In this document: positions 50,901 to 59,910 of the stretch, piece by piece | Layout of the letters: each line of letters starts with the position of its first letter | How positions within the stretch are numbered: position 1 is the stretch's first letter | Source of the DNA: Caballeronia sp. SEWSISQ10-4 2 | Lineage (GTDB): Bacteria; Pseudomonadota; Gammaproteobacteria; Burkholderiales; Burkholderiaceae | NCBI RefSeq assembly: GCF_030464885.1 | Contig: NZ_JALPRJ010000029.1 | Span: 42,076-106,075, forward strand | Reading direction: 5' to 3' | Length of the DNA: 64,000 bases | Position numbers and translations under genes: made by a program | The notes under the pieces: model-generated | Database searches by the model: none | What the model was told of the DNA's origin: nothing | What the model saw: only the letters and a program-made list of their open reading frames with translations

Positions 50901-52610
50901 ATGACATTGAAAGCCGGTGTATTACCGGGCAGTCGTGTCATGCCTGAAGACTACAAAACCGTCGAGGCAGCGCAGCGCACCCAGATTGAGCGGCGTCGGT
51001 ATCAGATGTATCCCCGTTTGACAGAAGCGCGGGTAGCCAAGGCGGCTCGCTTCGGGACGACGGAACACTGGAAGGCCGGCGACGTCATGTTTCGCGTCGG
51101 AGAGCAGAGCGAAGGCATGAGGATCTTGACTCGTGGAACAGTACACTTGATCGTGCGAAACGGATTCGGCCAGTCTCACCTTTTTCAGGAGGTCAGTGAG
51201 GGGCACTTTCTCGGAGAGACGGCAACCCTCAGCGGCAAACCATACCTTGTTGATGCGATTGCCATCACTGACGTCGACGCGTTCCTCATCGCACCTGAGC
51301 AACTCCGGTCGCTTCTGATTGCAGAAGCTCAGCTTGGCTCGGAGATCATGCGCGCGTTCATTCTCCGGCGCGTCGGGTTGATTCAGGATGGTAGTGGTCC
51401 GATCCTGATCGGATCTTCAGCCGACCCGAGACTCATCGTTCTCGCAAATATGCTACGGCGCACTAATCATCCGCATCGGATCCTTGATCCGGTCACGGAC
51501 AATGATGCTCGCGATTTCCTTGCGAAAACACAGTGCGAAGAAGGACAGATGCCGCTGGCCGTACTCGTTGATGGCTCTATCCTGCACAATCCCGATGAAA
51601 CACTCCTTGCGTCGAAGCTTGGTCTCCTTTGCGGCTTCGATGAATCCGACGCGTACGACGTCGTCATTGTTGGCGCTGGTCCAGCCGGACTGGCCGCGGC
51701 CGTGTACGCCGCGTCAGAAGGACTATCAGTGCTGGTTTTCGATTCAAAGGGGTTTGGCGGACAGGCCGGCGCAAGCGCCAGGATCGAGAATTATTTCGGG
51801 TTTCCAACCGGCATCTCCGGTCACGTTCTCGTTAGCCGCGCATTTGAGCAGGCGGTTAAATTCGGGGCGGAAATAGTCATACCTACCGAAGTGGCAAAAC
51901 TGCACTGCACGGAATCGCCCTTCAAGGTCGAACTCCGCGATGGTCGGTGCGCCCGTGCGAAGACGGTCGTTATAGCATCCGGCGCCGCTTATCGTCGCCC
52001 TCAGATCAGTGGCCTCGATGTGCCTGAGATTTGTGGCGTCAACTATTGGGCGTCGTCGATCGAGGGTCGTCTCTGTCAAGGAGCGGAAATCGTACTTGTA
52101 GGAGGGGGAAATTCCGCTGGACAGGCAATCGTCTTCCTGGCGAGCTATGCAGCACACGTACATGTGCTGATTCGACGCGAGAGCTTGCGCGAAACCATGT
52201 CAAGATATTTAATTGATCGCGTGAGCTCGTTCGCCAACGTGACGATTCATAGCAATTCTGTCATCGAGTCTGTCGTGTCTGACGAGGACAGCGTGACCGA
52301 GGTTCATTTCTCTTCGGGTGGGAGTCGCACACGAATCCCGACTCGTCACCTCTTCCTTTTTACCGGCGCTGACCCGGCCACCGGCTGGTTACGTGGATGC
52401 GGAGTGGAGGTTGATGACAAAGGCTTCGTCATAACCGGCCGCACCGGTTCGACGGAGCCGGCAGCCGCCCATCTCGCCTTCGAGACGAGTGTTCCAGGCG
52501 TTTTTGCAATCGGCGACGTGCGCTCGACATCGATTAAGCGCGTCGCGTCCGCCGTCGGGGAGGGTGCCGCCGTAGTGTCTGAAGTACATGCGCTATTGAC
52601 GGCCGAATAG
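50901..52610 (+). CDS. Cyclic-nucleotide-binding-domain / thioredoxin-reductase-like flavoprotein
   Basis: 569 residues in two parts. Residues about 50-165 form a CNB (cAMP-receptor-like) domain with GDVMFRVGEQSEGMRILTRGTV and SGKPYLVDAIAITDVDAFLI. Residues about 255-565 form a pyridine nucleotide-disulfide oxidoreductase of the thioredoxin-reductase type: VVIVGAGPAGLAAAVYAAS for FAD, IVLVGGGNSAGQAIVFLA for NAD(P)H and GVFAIGDVRS. The redox CxxC that normally follows the NADPH-side loop is replaced by YWASSIEG, so it cannot act as an ordinary thioredoxin reductase. ATG at 50901 is chosen; longer starts are upstream without ribosome-binding sites. Confidence 0.9.
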   Translation: MTLKAGVLPGSRVMPEDYKTVEAAQRTQIERRRYQMYPRLTEARVAKAARFGTTEHWKAGDVMFRVGEQSEGMRILTRGTVHLIVRNGFGQSHLFQEVSEGHFLGETATLSGKPYLVDAIAITDVDAFLIAPEQLRSLLIAEAQLGSEIMRAFILRRVGLIQDGSGPILIGSSADPRLIVLANMLRRTNHPHRILDPVTDNDARDFLAKTQCEEGQMPLAVLVDGSILHNPDETLLASKLGLLCGFDESDAYDVVIVGAGPAGLAAAVYAASEGLSVLVFDSKGFGGQAGASARIENYFGFPTGISGHVLVSRAFEQAVKFGAEIVIPTEVAKLHCTESPFKVELRDGRCARAKTVVIASGAAYRRPQISGLDVPEICGVNYWASSIEGRLCQGAEIVLVGGGNSAGQAIVFLASYAAHVHVLIRRESLRETMSRYLIDRVSSFANVTIHSNSVIESVVSDEDSVTEVHFSSGGSRTRIPTRHLFLFTGADPATGWLRGCGVEVDDKGFVITGRTGSTEPAAAHLAFETSVPGVFAIGDVRSTSIKRVASAVGEGAAVVSEVHALLTAE

Positions 52611-52685
52611 CAATCCGAACTCAGGCCAAGCAACGTCGATAATCTCTGTCCAGACGAACGATCAGTCAACTTGTGAGGTGATTAA

Positions 52686-53699
52686 ATGACATTCCGAGTA
52701 CCAGACCTTTCCCGGTTTTCCAAAGCGCAATTGCGCGACGGACCTTCACCGATTCTGGCGCTGCCTAGATTGAGCCGGCACTTAGGCGGTGCTGAAATCT
52801 ATGTCAAACGGGAAGACGTTGATGGCCTCGGGGGCGGGGGCAACAAGCTGCGTAAACTCGAGTTTCTGATCGGCGAGGCGCAGGCGGCTGGCGCTGACAC
52901 GATCATCACGGTCGGCGGCCGACAATCAAACCATGCCCGGTTGACGGCAGCGGCGGCCGCGCGCGTTGGAATGAAATGTGAACTGGTGCTCTCGAGGCTG
53001 GTTCCGATCGAAGACGATGACTACGTCGAAAACGGCAACGTGGTGCTGGACCGCCTCTTTGGTGCGGTCATTCATGACGTTCCAGGGAACGTTAGCGCAC
53101 TGCAGGTTGCGGAAGAGCGCGCCGCAACGCTGCGCCGCGAGGGACGAAAAGTTTATGTGTGTCCGCTCGGTGGATCAAGCCCGGTCGGCTGTCTGGGTTA
53201 TGTCTCTTGTGCACTTGAGATTCTCGACCAGTCCAGGGAAAGCGGCATTGCCTTCGACCATGTGGTTGTTGCAAATGGCAGCGGTGGCATGCAGGCGGGG
53301 CTTGTAGCGGGTGCGATCGCTGCTGGTGTGTCGCCAACGAAAGTGGTGGGGTATACGGTTCTTGCGCCGCTCGAAAAAGCCTATGCCACCACCTACGAAA
53401 AAGTGCAGCAGACGCTTGACCTGATCGATTCCGGTCTCACGGTTTCCGGCGAGGATGTCGTCCTTCATGATGACCAGCTCGGGAGCGGCTACGGGTTACC
53501 TACTAATTCAATGCGCCGGGCAGTTAGTCTTTTGGCCAGCCAGGAAGGCCTTCTATTGGACCCGGTATATAGCGGTAAGGCGTTCGCGGGTCTGATTCAG
53601 AACGTCGAAAATGGAAAATTCTGTGCGGGACAAAAAATTCTGTTTCTCATGAGTGGAGGTACCCCCTCGTTGTTTGCCTATCGCAGCACGTTTGAGTGA
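52686..53699 (+). CDS. D-cysteine desulfhydrase / ACC-deaminase-family PLP enzyme
   Basis: 337 residues of fold-type II PLP enzyme. The Schiff-base Lys54 lies in GGGGNKLRKLEFL, followed by GGRQSNHARLTAAAAARVGMKC, the pattern of D-cysteine desulfhydrase, L-cysteate sulfo-lyase and ACC deaminase. The C-terminal LLLDPVYSGKAFAGLIQ is also typical. I cannot decide among the three activities; true ACC deaminase usually has distinct Glu and Leu residues near the PLP pocket. It follows the flavoprotein gene by 75 bases. A decayed copy of its 3' end lies at about 56029-56125. Confidence 0.9.
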   Translation: MTFRVPDLSRFSKAQLRDGPSPILALPRLSRHLGGAEIYVKREDVDGLGGGGNKLRKLEFLIGEAQAAGADTIITVGGRQSNHARLTAAAAARVGMKCELVLSRLVPIEDDDYVENGNVVLDRLFGAVIHDVPGNVSALQVAEERAATLRREGRKVYVCPLGGSSPVGCLGYVSCALEILDQSRESGIAFDHVVVANGSGGMQAGLVAGAIAAGVSPTKVVGYTVLAPLEKAYATTYEKVQQTLDLIDSGLTVSGEDVVLHDDQLGSGYGLPTNSMRRAVSLLASQEGLLLDPVYSGKAFAGLIQNVENGKFCAGQKILFLMSGGTPSLFAYRSTFE

Positions 53700-53762
53700 C
53701 TGTGGATCTATCGGTCCCTAGTCGTATGGCGTTGCGGCCGATGAATTTCGTCCGTGTACTTG

Positions 53763-54152
53763 TCAAAGTTCACCGCTTAGATACTGAGCGACCCCGTTCC
53801 CGAAGCTCCAGTCCGAGTCTGAGTTGCTGGTAATCGAAACGATCACGTCATTAGCGCCCACGCCGCAGTTTGCCTCCAGTTCGGCCGTAAGCTCGCTATA
53901 GAATTTGCGCTTGGATTCGTCGGAGCGTGAGCGGGTGGTGACAGATACCAGAGTCAGTTTGTCCGTGCGTACGATTCCGAGCCCGGTGTCTTCTGCGATC
54001 AACCGGCGGGGCTTGTGCTCCGTCAAGACCTGGTAGCGGTCCGTTTGGGGGACTTCGAAAGCCTTGACTACTGCTCGATGTGTAGCATCGAGCAAGGAAT
54101 CGATTTCAGCGTCTGTCCTTCCTTGAAGGATATCGATACGAATTAACGGCAT
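53763..54152 (-). CDS. Tautomerase-superfamily protein (MSAD/Tautomerase_2-like)
   Basis: 129 residues. After removal of Met the protein starts with Pro1 (MPLIRIDILQGRTDAEI), the catalytic base of tautomerases. It is about twice the length of 4-oxalocrotonate tautomerase, as in malonate-semialdehyde decarboxylase-like members. DKLTLVSVTTRSRSDESKRKFYSELTAELEANCGVGANDVIVSITSN is the second beta-alpha-beta unit. ATG at 54152 has GAGGAAAC upstream. It lies convergent with the PLP-enzyme gene. Confidence 0.88.
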   Translation of the reverse strand: MPLIRIDILQGRTDAEIDSLLDATHRAVVKAFEVPQTDRYQVLTEHKPRRLIAEDTGLGIVRTDKLTLVSVTTRSRSDESKRKFYSELTAELEANCGVGANDVIVSITSNSDSDWSFGNGVAQYLSGEL

Positions 54153-54653
54153 TGTTTCCTCTATGAATAGTTAAAAAATTGCGTCGCCGCGATGGCACGA
54201 GAGAATGACCTGGCGTGGATTCCACGCTGACAATGCGATCGATGACATGGATACCTGCTGAGCACATGTGTTCGCGCTGAGCGTAGAAAGCCTAACGATG
54301 GCTGTGCCTCGAGATGGGCAACTTACACCCGCATGAACTTATCCTACTTCGCATTCCCCTTTCCTTGGTTGATAGAGTCGCGCGAATATTTGAGCACCGG
54401 TCAATAATTGAAATCTGCACATAAGAGGCGTGGCCGGCGCGACGCTTTGTTTGATAAGTACAGGCCAACGAACTACGTGTTGGTGAATTTATTGCATCGG
54501 AAAACCGTGGATTCGCAATGGACCACTTCGCGGAATAGAAGTTTTCATAACGACGGTGAAAAAGGCACGATCAGGCGGAAGTCAGTGAGGGCGCGCGCGG
54601 GGTGGTGCGCGTGCCCTCACTGAAGTACTCGTCAGACACCGACATTACCTGCA
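54153..54653. other. Intergenic region downstream of the branched-chain-type binding protein
   Basis: 501 bases without a supportable gene. A 71-codon plus-strand frame at 54408-54623 runs into the terminator and has no ribosome-binding site. The only clear element is the hairpin at 54582-54623. Confidence 0.5.
54582..54623 (-). terminator. Strong hairpin downstream of the branched-chain-type binding-protein gene
   Basis: TCAGTGAGGGC-G-CGCGC pairs with GCGCG-T-GCCCTCACTGA across a loop of about eight bases; about 16-17 pairs counting one G-T wobble. It lies 31 bases after the stop at 54654 on the minus strand. No T-run follows, so it may be a stabilising hairpin or Rho-dependent end. Confidence 0.6.
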
Positions 54654-55799
54654 CTACATCTTCACGACATCGAGCAAAGTCTTCTTGCCTCCCCTGTACT
54701 CATACAACGAGATCGCACCGTGTTTGAGGTCGCCGCGCGAATCGAAGGTCACTTCGCCGATTACGCCACGGTAATCGGTGGTCGGCATTTGAGCCAGGAT
54801 TTTGGACGGGTCGGTCGAGTTCGCACGTTTCATCGCGTCAACGACGATGTAGACGGCGTCGTACGTGGATGCCGCATCGTACAGAATGGCCTGGCCGAAA
54901 CGTTTCTCATACTTCGCCTCGAACGCCTTGCCGCCGGGCATCTTCTCGAGAGCCATGCCTGCTTCCGAGCAAACCACATTGTCGGTTGCGACGCCGGCGA
55001 GCTCGGCCAGCTTGGTTGTACAGACGCCATCACCGGCCAAAATCTTCGCACGCAAGCCGAGTTGCTTCGCCTGCTTCGCGAGCGGTCCGCCCGTTGCGTC
55101 CACACCTCCATACATGATCGCATCCGGGTTTTCTCCCTTGATCTTCGTCAGGACAGAGCGGAAGTCGACGGCCTTGTCGTTGGTCGCATCGCGGGACAAC
55201 ACCACCATTCCAGACGATTTCGCGGTCTTCTCAAACTCATCAGCGAGGCCTTGTCCGTATGCAGTCGCGTCGTCGACGATTGCTACGCTCTTGAGCTTCA
55301 TGGTCGTCGCGGCGTAGCGTGCCAGCACCGGGCCCTGATGTGCGTCGGTCTCAACCACGCGGTAGGTCGTCTTGAACCCTTGCTGCGTGTACGCGGGATT
55401 GGTCGCCGATGGAGATATCTGCACGATGCCCGCATCGCTGTAGATCTTCGAAGCGGGGATTGACGTGCCGGAGTTCAGATGGCCGACCACAGCAACGACC
55501 TTGTCGTCGACGAGCTTCTGCGCGACCTGCGTGGCCGTGCGCGGGTCGGCACCGTCGTCCTGGGCGTCAAGCACCAGCGTCACCTTCTGACCACCAATCA
55601 CCAGTCCGCCGGCATTGATTTCTTCGACCGCAAGGCGTGCGCCGTTTTCGTTGTCCTTACCCAAGTGAGCTATCGACCCAGTGAGCGGGGCGACGTGAGC
55701 AATTTTGATGGTCTCGTCGGCAGCCGCGGCCATAGTCAGCGTCGCAAACAGAGTGAGTGCAGCGCTAATCGGAAACAGCTTGCGAGTCCTAATATTCAT
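54654..55799 (-). CDS. Branched-chain-amino-acid-type ABC transporter substrate-binding protein (LivJ/LivK-like)
   Basis: 381 residues. A signal peptide (RTRKLFPISAALTLFATLTM) ends near AAADE. The mature type I binding protein has IKIAHVAPLTGSIAHLGKDNENGARLAVEEINAGG, VAVVGHLNSGTSIPASKIYSDAGIVQISPSATNP and DATAYGQGLADEFEKTA, the full LivJ/LivK pattern. GGAG lies about 6 bases before ATG 55799. No permease or ATPase gene is next to it, so it is an orphan that must share a transporter encoded elsewhere. In that family ligands range from Leu/Ile/Val to aromatic acids. Confidence 0.94.
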   Translation of the reverse strand: MNIRTRKLFPISAALTLFATLTMAAAADETIKIAHVAPLTGSIAHLGKDNENGARLAVEEINAGGLVIGGQKVTLVLDAQDDGADPRTATQVAQKLVDDKVVAVVGHLNSGTSIPASKIYSDAGIVQISPSATNPAYTQQGFKTTYRVVETDAHQGPVLARYAATTMKLKSVAIVDDATAYGQGLADEFEKTAKSSGMVVLSRDATNDKAVDFRSVLTKIKGENPDAIMYGGVDATGGPLAKQAKQLGLRAKILAGDGVCTTKLAELAGVATDNVVCSEAGMALEKMPGGKAFEAKYEKRFGQAILYDAASTYDAVYIVVDAMKRANSTDPSKILAQMPTTDYRGVIGEVTFDSRGDLKHGAISLYEYRGGKKTLLDVVKM

Positions 55800-56128
55800 A
55801 TGAGTCTCCTTCCACTTTTGGTTTTAGATTTTTGGGGCAAATGTCCCGTGCCACTTTGCACGCGTCTTTACTCAGTTGAACACCTGCATTTGACGGGTCA
55901 TAATACGCGTTGGCTTGCGGAATTTTCTTCTGTTTAGACCTTGGAGTTCATCGCTGCACAGGATGAACATTCCCATTCAGGTTAAGAAGACAGCATCAAT
56001 CCGCCTATGTCGAAGCTTAGTGTTCGAAAAGAGTGGTGCAAGGAGTTCTTCCGGATCGGGTATATAGCGGCAGGGCGTTCACGGATCCGATTCAGAACAT
56101 CAAAAATGGGAAATTTAGTGCGGGCCAT
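55800..56128. other. Intergenic region with decayed gene fragment
   Basis: 329 bases between the binding-protein start and the MFS stop. The first 200 bases are AT-richer and should hold the binding-protein promoter; the last 100 hold a desulfhydrase remnant (separate entry). Confidence 0.5.
56029..56125 (+). pseudogene. Decayed 3' fragment of a D-cysteine-desulfhydrase-type gene
   Basis: In one frame it reads VQGVLPDRVYSGRAFTDPIQ then NIKNGKFSAG. The intact gene at 52686-53699 reads QEGLLLDPVYSGKAFAGLIQ then NVENGKFCAG at residues about 285-315. Nucleotides also align at roughly 80 percent by eye (for example GGTATATAGCGG and GATTCAGAAC shared). No start, PLP lysine or other parts remain, and it runs out at the MFS gene. 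It is a truncated duplicate or the relic of a replaced gene. Confidence 0.7.
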
Positions 56129-57472
56129 CTATCGACCTGTCGGAATTTCCGGCGCCACCTCTGACCGCGCGGCACGCTTCGTCTGTTTATCTCCTTTCCC
56201 AGCCCACGCGGTATTGCGCGTGATTAGAACCAGTATGCAGATTGCAATGGCGCCGAAGCCAGCAACGAGTTGCATTCCACCTGCAAAGGAGCCGGTCGCG
56301 TCCTTGATTGCACCGATGGCGTACGAGTCGACGAATCCCGACACGCTACCTACCGAATTTACAACTGCAATACCCGCCGCCACAGCACTCATGGGAAAGA
56401 GGGCCGCCGGTAGTGTCCAAAAAATCGGCAGCGCGGAAAACACCCCGAAGGCAGCAATGCAGAGCAGCACCAGGCGAAGCACGGGCAGATCCGTGACCGT
56501 GGAGCCGGCCAGTCCTGCCACGGCCAGTACCAACGGCATGACCAGGTGAAAGCGACGTTCGCCCAGTCGGTCCGATCTGCGCCCCCACAAGGTCATGCCG
56601 ATGCCGGCTACAAAAAACGGAATCGCGGCCACGAACCCTGTTTGGACGATTGATAAGCCGAACTGGTGGACGATTTGCGGCAAGAAGAAGCTCAACTCGT
56701 AGTTAAGGCCGACCACACCGAAATAGACAACGCCTAGGGCCAACACTAGCGGGTTTCGCATGGTACTCAACACACTAGCATGACCCGAGGGAGCGACCGC
56801 GGTATCGGTAACCAGACTGCGACTCAACGCCTCTCGCTCCGCGTCGGTCAACCACGTGGCTTGCTCAGGACGGTCGCAGAGTATGCGCAGAACGAAAGGC
56901 GTGAGCGCAAGGGCTGGTAGTGTCTCGATGAGAAACATCCATTGCCACCCGTGCAAGCCCCCAAGACCGTCCAGTTGCATCAGCAACCCGGACAACGGGG
57001 CACCGATCACACTGGCGACAGGCATTGCCACCAGGAAGCCGGCAATCATGCGGCCGCGCGCTTCGGCCGGCACCCAAAGAGACAAATAATAAAACACCCC
57101 GGGAGCGAATCCCGCCTCGGCAGCCCCCAGAATCAAACGCGCCACGTAGAGGGATTTCTCTCCCTGCACGAATATCATCGCGCCTGACGCAAGTCCCCAG
57201 CCGAGCATGAGCAACGCGAACCAGCGCCGCGCGCCGACACGTTCCAGCATGACGTTGGCGGGTACTTCGAGAATTACGTAAGTCACGAAGAAAATACCCG
57301 CGCCAATCCCAAAGGCCGTTGATGACAGACCAAGGTCCCGGCTCATCGTGAGTGCAGCGAAACCCACGTTGACACGATCGAGCCACGCTATGACGAAACA
57401 CGCAAAGAGCAGTGGAATGTAGCGGCGATTGATCTTTCGCAACGCCGAAGCTAAGGGGTTCTCGTCATGCAT
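56129..57472 (-). CDS. MFS transporter, anion:cation symporter (ACS) family
   Basis: 447 residues with twelve predicted helices. The N-terminus RYIPLLFACFVIAWLDRVNVGFAALTM is the strongly conserved ACS start (glucarate, galactonate, phthalate and related importers). LGAAEAGFAPGVFYYLSLWVPAEARGRMIAGF is also typical. GGAG lies 6-7 bases before ATG 57472. It is downstream of the mandelate-racemase-family gene on the same strand, 400 bases away, and is the probable importer of the sugar-acid-like substrate of this region. Confidence 0.93.
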   Translation of the reverse strand: MHDENPLASALRKINRRYIPLLFACFVIAWLDRVNVGFAALTMSRDLGLSSTAFGIGAGIFFVTYVILEVPANVMLERVGARRWFALLMLGWGLASGAMIFVQGEKSLYVARLILGAAEAGFAPGVFYYLSLWVPAEARGRMIAGFLVAMPVASVIGAPLSGLLMQLDGLGGLHGWQWMFLIETLPALALTPFVLRILCDRPEQATWLTDAEREALSRSLVTDTAVAPSGHASVLSTMRNPLVLALGVVYFGVVGLNYELSFFLPQIVHQFGLSIVQTGFVAAIPFFVAGIGMTLWGRRSDRLGERRFHLVMPLVLAVAGLAGSTVTDLPVLRLVLLCIAAFGVFSALPIFWTLPAALFPMSAVAAGIAVVNSVGSVSGFVDSYAIGAIKDATGSFAGGMQLVAGFGAIAICILVLITRNTAWAGKGDKQTKRAARSEVAPEIPTGR

Positions 57473-57872
57473 AGTTATCTCCGGTGACTCATTTTCAATT
57501 TCGATGCCGCGCTGGATGCTTTACCGGCGCGGCATCTCAGGATGCGCAAGTGCGGACAGATCGACGTCGCGAGGCACCGTCCACGCCACCTCATCGATGC
57601 ATCGAGCGGATTGAGGTGAGTAGAATCAAATTAACGGTTAAATTTATTTATAAGGATTACAAACTAATGTTCTGATAAAAACAGAGAAATCATTGAATCA
57701 CGAGGTTCACCCAGGAATCCGCTCAACTACAGCGCACGCTGCTACGGCTAGCCGCACATGCCGGGCCGGGATTCACCGGCCCGGTCGGGCGATTATCAAG
57801 CCGGGCTGAAAACAACGTGTTGCAGGGTCGGAAAAAACCCGACTGCACGCAGCCGGGAGACAAGTACATCCT
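57473..57872. other. Intergenic region between enolase-superfamily gene and MFS gene
   Basis: 400 bases without a gene. A GC-rich hairpin lies at 57761-57784. A second small stem, GTCGG, 7 bases, CCGAC, lies at 57827-57843. The part next to the MFS gene is AT-rich and probably contains its promoter. Confidence 0.5.
57761..57784 (-). terminator. Perfect GC-rich hairpin downstream of the enolase-superfamily gene
   Basis: CCGGGCCGG, 6 bases, CCGGCCCGG: nine perfect pairs. It lies 88 bases after the stop at 57873 on the minus strand. No T-run follows. Confidence 0.55.
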
Positions 57873-58988
57873 TCAGTCCGCGCGACAGCGCTCGATGCCT
57901 TCGTTGGACCACTGAAGGCCCAGACCCGGCTTGTTCGGCGGCGTGAGGTATCCGTTCGAAACCTGCAACGGCTCTTCAAGGATCGCATCGGCCCAACTCG
58001 TGTATTCGAGCCAGTGGGCCGTGGGTGTTGCCGCAAGCAAATGCACGCTGATTTCGGGGAACAAATGCGAGGACACCGGCACACCGCGCGCGGCTGCAAT
58101 GGCGGCGCCACGCAGCCATCCGCTTACCCCACCGATGCGCGCCACGTCCAGCATCAGATAATCGGTGGCCTTCGCCGCCACGGCGTCGTATACGGCCTCG
58201 GGGCCGTCGAGGTTTTCACCGAGCTGGATCGGGGTGGTCAATTCGCTCGCGATCGCCGCGTACCCTTGCAGATCGTTGTGGCGAATCTGTTCTTCGAGCC
58301 AATAGATGTTCATATCCCGCAGGTCGAGCCCGCGCCGGATCGCGTCGGGCACCGTCAACGCCTGGTTATAGTCCACCATCAGTTCGACGGACTCGCCGAC
58401 CGCCGCACGCACGGCCTTCGTCACCTCAAGATCGGTAACAGGGTTTGGGTGACCGAGCCGCAGCTTCACCGCATCGAAGCCGGGTTCGAGTAACTTGACG
58501 GCCTCTTGCGCAGCCTCCTTCGCCGACATCATTCCCAGCCCGTCGCTGTTATAGGCACGAATCGGGTCGAGGCTTCCGCCCAAAAACGCGGCGAGCGGCA
58601 TATTGGCCGCCACCGCCAGGGCATCCCACGACGCAATGTCGATAGCGGCGAGCGCCATCCGTACCACTCCCGTCACGCCAAGCAGAGCGTAGCGCCGTCC
58701 AAGCAGCTCGCCAATCCTGGCAGGCGCCACCGGCATGCCGTCGATCAACCCCGCGGCTTCCTTCATGACTTCCGCGATGGCCCTGGCTCCGCTCTCCCGG
58801 TAGCAGAAGAGATAGCTACGGCCCACCACCCCTTCCTTGGTCTCAAGGTCCACCAACAGCAATGGTGCGGCTGTCATTCTGGCCGCGCTGGTGCCCAACG
58901 GAAAGCGCATGGGCACCTTTACATAACGGGTGCGGATCGCTGAGATATGCAAAACAGGCTGAACGCCAGACGAGGAACCAGCAGTCAC
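57873..58988 (-). CDS. Mandelate racemase/muconate lactonizing enzyme family protein (enolase superfamily)
   Basis: 371 residues. The capping domain spans about 1-130, the barrel about 140-350. AVKLRLG supplies the second-strand Lys (KxR rather than KxK). Metal ligands are in LMVDYNQ, WLEEQ and IQLGENL. The Asp-His pair is D in LMLDVARIGG and H in VSSHLFPEISVHL, and the late Glu is in HWLEYTSW. This is the mandelate-racemase subgroup, whose members racemise or dehydrate hydroxy acids and sugar acids. GTG at 58988 has GGAG 7 bases upstream. It is divergent from the GntR gene with operator-like repeats between, so it is repressed by it. Confidence 0.92.
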   Translation of the reverse strand: MTAGSSSGVQPVLHISAIRTRYVKVPMRFPLGTSAARMTAAPLLLVDLETKEGVVGRSYLFCYRESGARAIAEVMKEAAGLIDGMPVAPARIGELLGRRYALLGVTGVVRMALAAIDIASWDALAVAANMPLAAFLGGSLDPIRAYNSDGLGMMSAKEAAQEAVKLLEPGFDAVKLRLGHPNPVTDLEVTKAVRAAVGESVELMVDYNQALTVPDAIRRGLDLRDMNIYWLEEQIRHNDLQGYAAIASELTTPIQLGENLDGPEAVYDAVAAKATDYLMLDVARIGGVSGWLRGAAIAAARGVPVSSHLFPEISVHLLAATPTAHWLEYTSWADAILEEPLQVSNGYLTPPNKPGLGLQWSNEGIERCRAD

Positions 58989-59080
58989 GTCATTTCTCCA
59001 TGTAGGTCACGGTGGTAGAGTTATAAACCATATTGAACCAAATGGTAACAAAAAATTAACCAATTCGGGCTATCCCCAGT

Positions 59081-59094
59081 ATTGGTTACCCAAT
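59081..59094. promoter_or_regulatory. GntR/FCD-type operator A, between enolase-superfamily and GntR genes
   Basis: ATTGGTTACCCAAT, a near-palindrome present again, letter for letter, at 59948-59961. Half-sites AACCAA at 59036 and AACCAATT at 59058 flank it. The form resembles the TTGGTATACCAA sites of UxuR/ExuR-like GntR proteins, consistent with sugar-acid control. Confidence 0.75.
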
Positions 59095-59168
59095 AAAATA
59101 TCCCATGATCCGACTCGATCGACTCGGAGGTAGTTGTCGATCAATCCACGCTTTGGAGTGCACACAAC

Positions 59169-59849
59169 GTGAAGAATGATGTAAACGTCGAAATGGTGCG
59201 CAGCCATCTGCTGGACACCGGCGCCACAGCCGGAGCGAAGCTGCCGACCGAGCGCGTCTTGGCGGAACAGTTGGGGGTGTCGCGCAACGTGATCCGCAAG
59301 GCCTTGTCCCTCATGGAGATCGAGGGCCGCGTCATGCGCAAGGTCGGCAGTGGCACCTATCTCGTCAAGCAGACTGCCGGGGGGGCGGCCGAACGAGCCG
59401 GCCCGACTCGCGCGCAAGCGGAAGCTCTCGACGTCAGCCCGAAGCAGATCGTCGAGGCCCGCTTCGCGTTCGAGCCCAATCTCGCGAGCCTTGCGGCCAT
59501 GAATTGCACGACGCTCGATCTGGAGCGGCTCGGCGAGTGCGCGCGGCGCTACCACCGCGCGGACAACTTCGACGCTTACGAGGCGGCCGACGAAGGCTTC
59601 CACCGCGCGATTGCCCTGGCCACGCACAATCCGTTGTTGATCAGCGCGTACGAAGACTTCATGACGGCCGATGCGCAGGCAGAGTGGGGCAGCATTCGCC
59701 AGCGCTTCCTGACCGCCGAGCGTCGTGTCGCCTCGCGCAAGGAGCACGACAAGATACTGGCTGCGATACGCAGCCGCGACTCGGCGGCGGCATTCGGTGC
59801 CGCACGCGAGCATTTGCAATACATCACCTCGGCTTTGCTACATACGTGA
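59169..59849 (+). CDS. GntR-family regulator, FCD (FadR C-terminal domain) subfamily
   Basis: 226 residues. The winged helix is at residues about 5-70 (GAKLPTERVLAEQLGVSRNVIRKALSLMEIEGRVMRKVGSGTYL). The all-helical FCD effector domain spans about 85-215, with EARFAFEPNLASLAA, DEGFHRAIALATHNPLL and EHDKILAAIRSRDSAAAFGAAREHL supplying the Asp/His metal-binding positions. Start is GTG 59169, with GGAG about 10 bases upstream. Identical operator-like sites lie on both sides of the gene, so it controls the divergent enolase-superfamily gene and the downstream PanE-like gene. Confidence 0.93.
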   Translation: MKNDVNVEMVRSHLLDTGATAGAKLPTERVLAEQLGVSRNVIRKALSLMEIEGRVMRKVGSGTYLVKQTAGGAAERAGPTRAQAEALDVSPKQIVEARFAFEPNLASLAAMNCTTLDLERLGECARRYHRADNFDAYEAADEGFHRAIALATHNPLLISAYEDFMTADAQAEWGSIRQRFLTAERRVASRKEHDKILAAIRSRDSAAAFGAAREHLQYITSALLHT

Positions 59850-59910
59850 TCGGCTGCGATCCGTACGCCCCACCTCTGTCCCGCCCAGCAAGTCGATTTT
59901 TTGTTTGACA

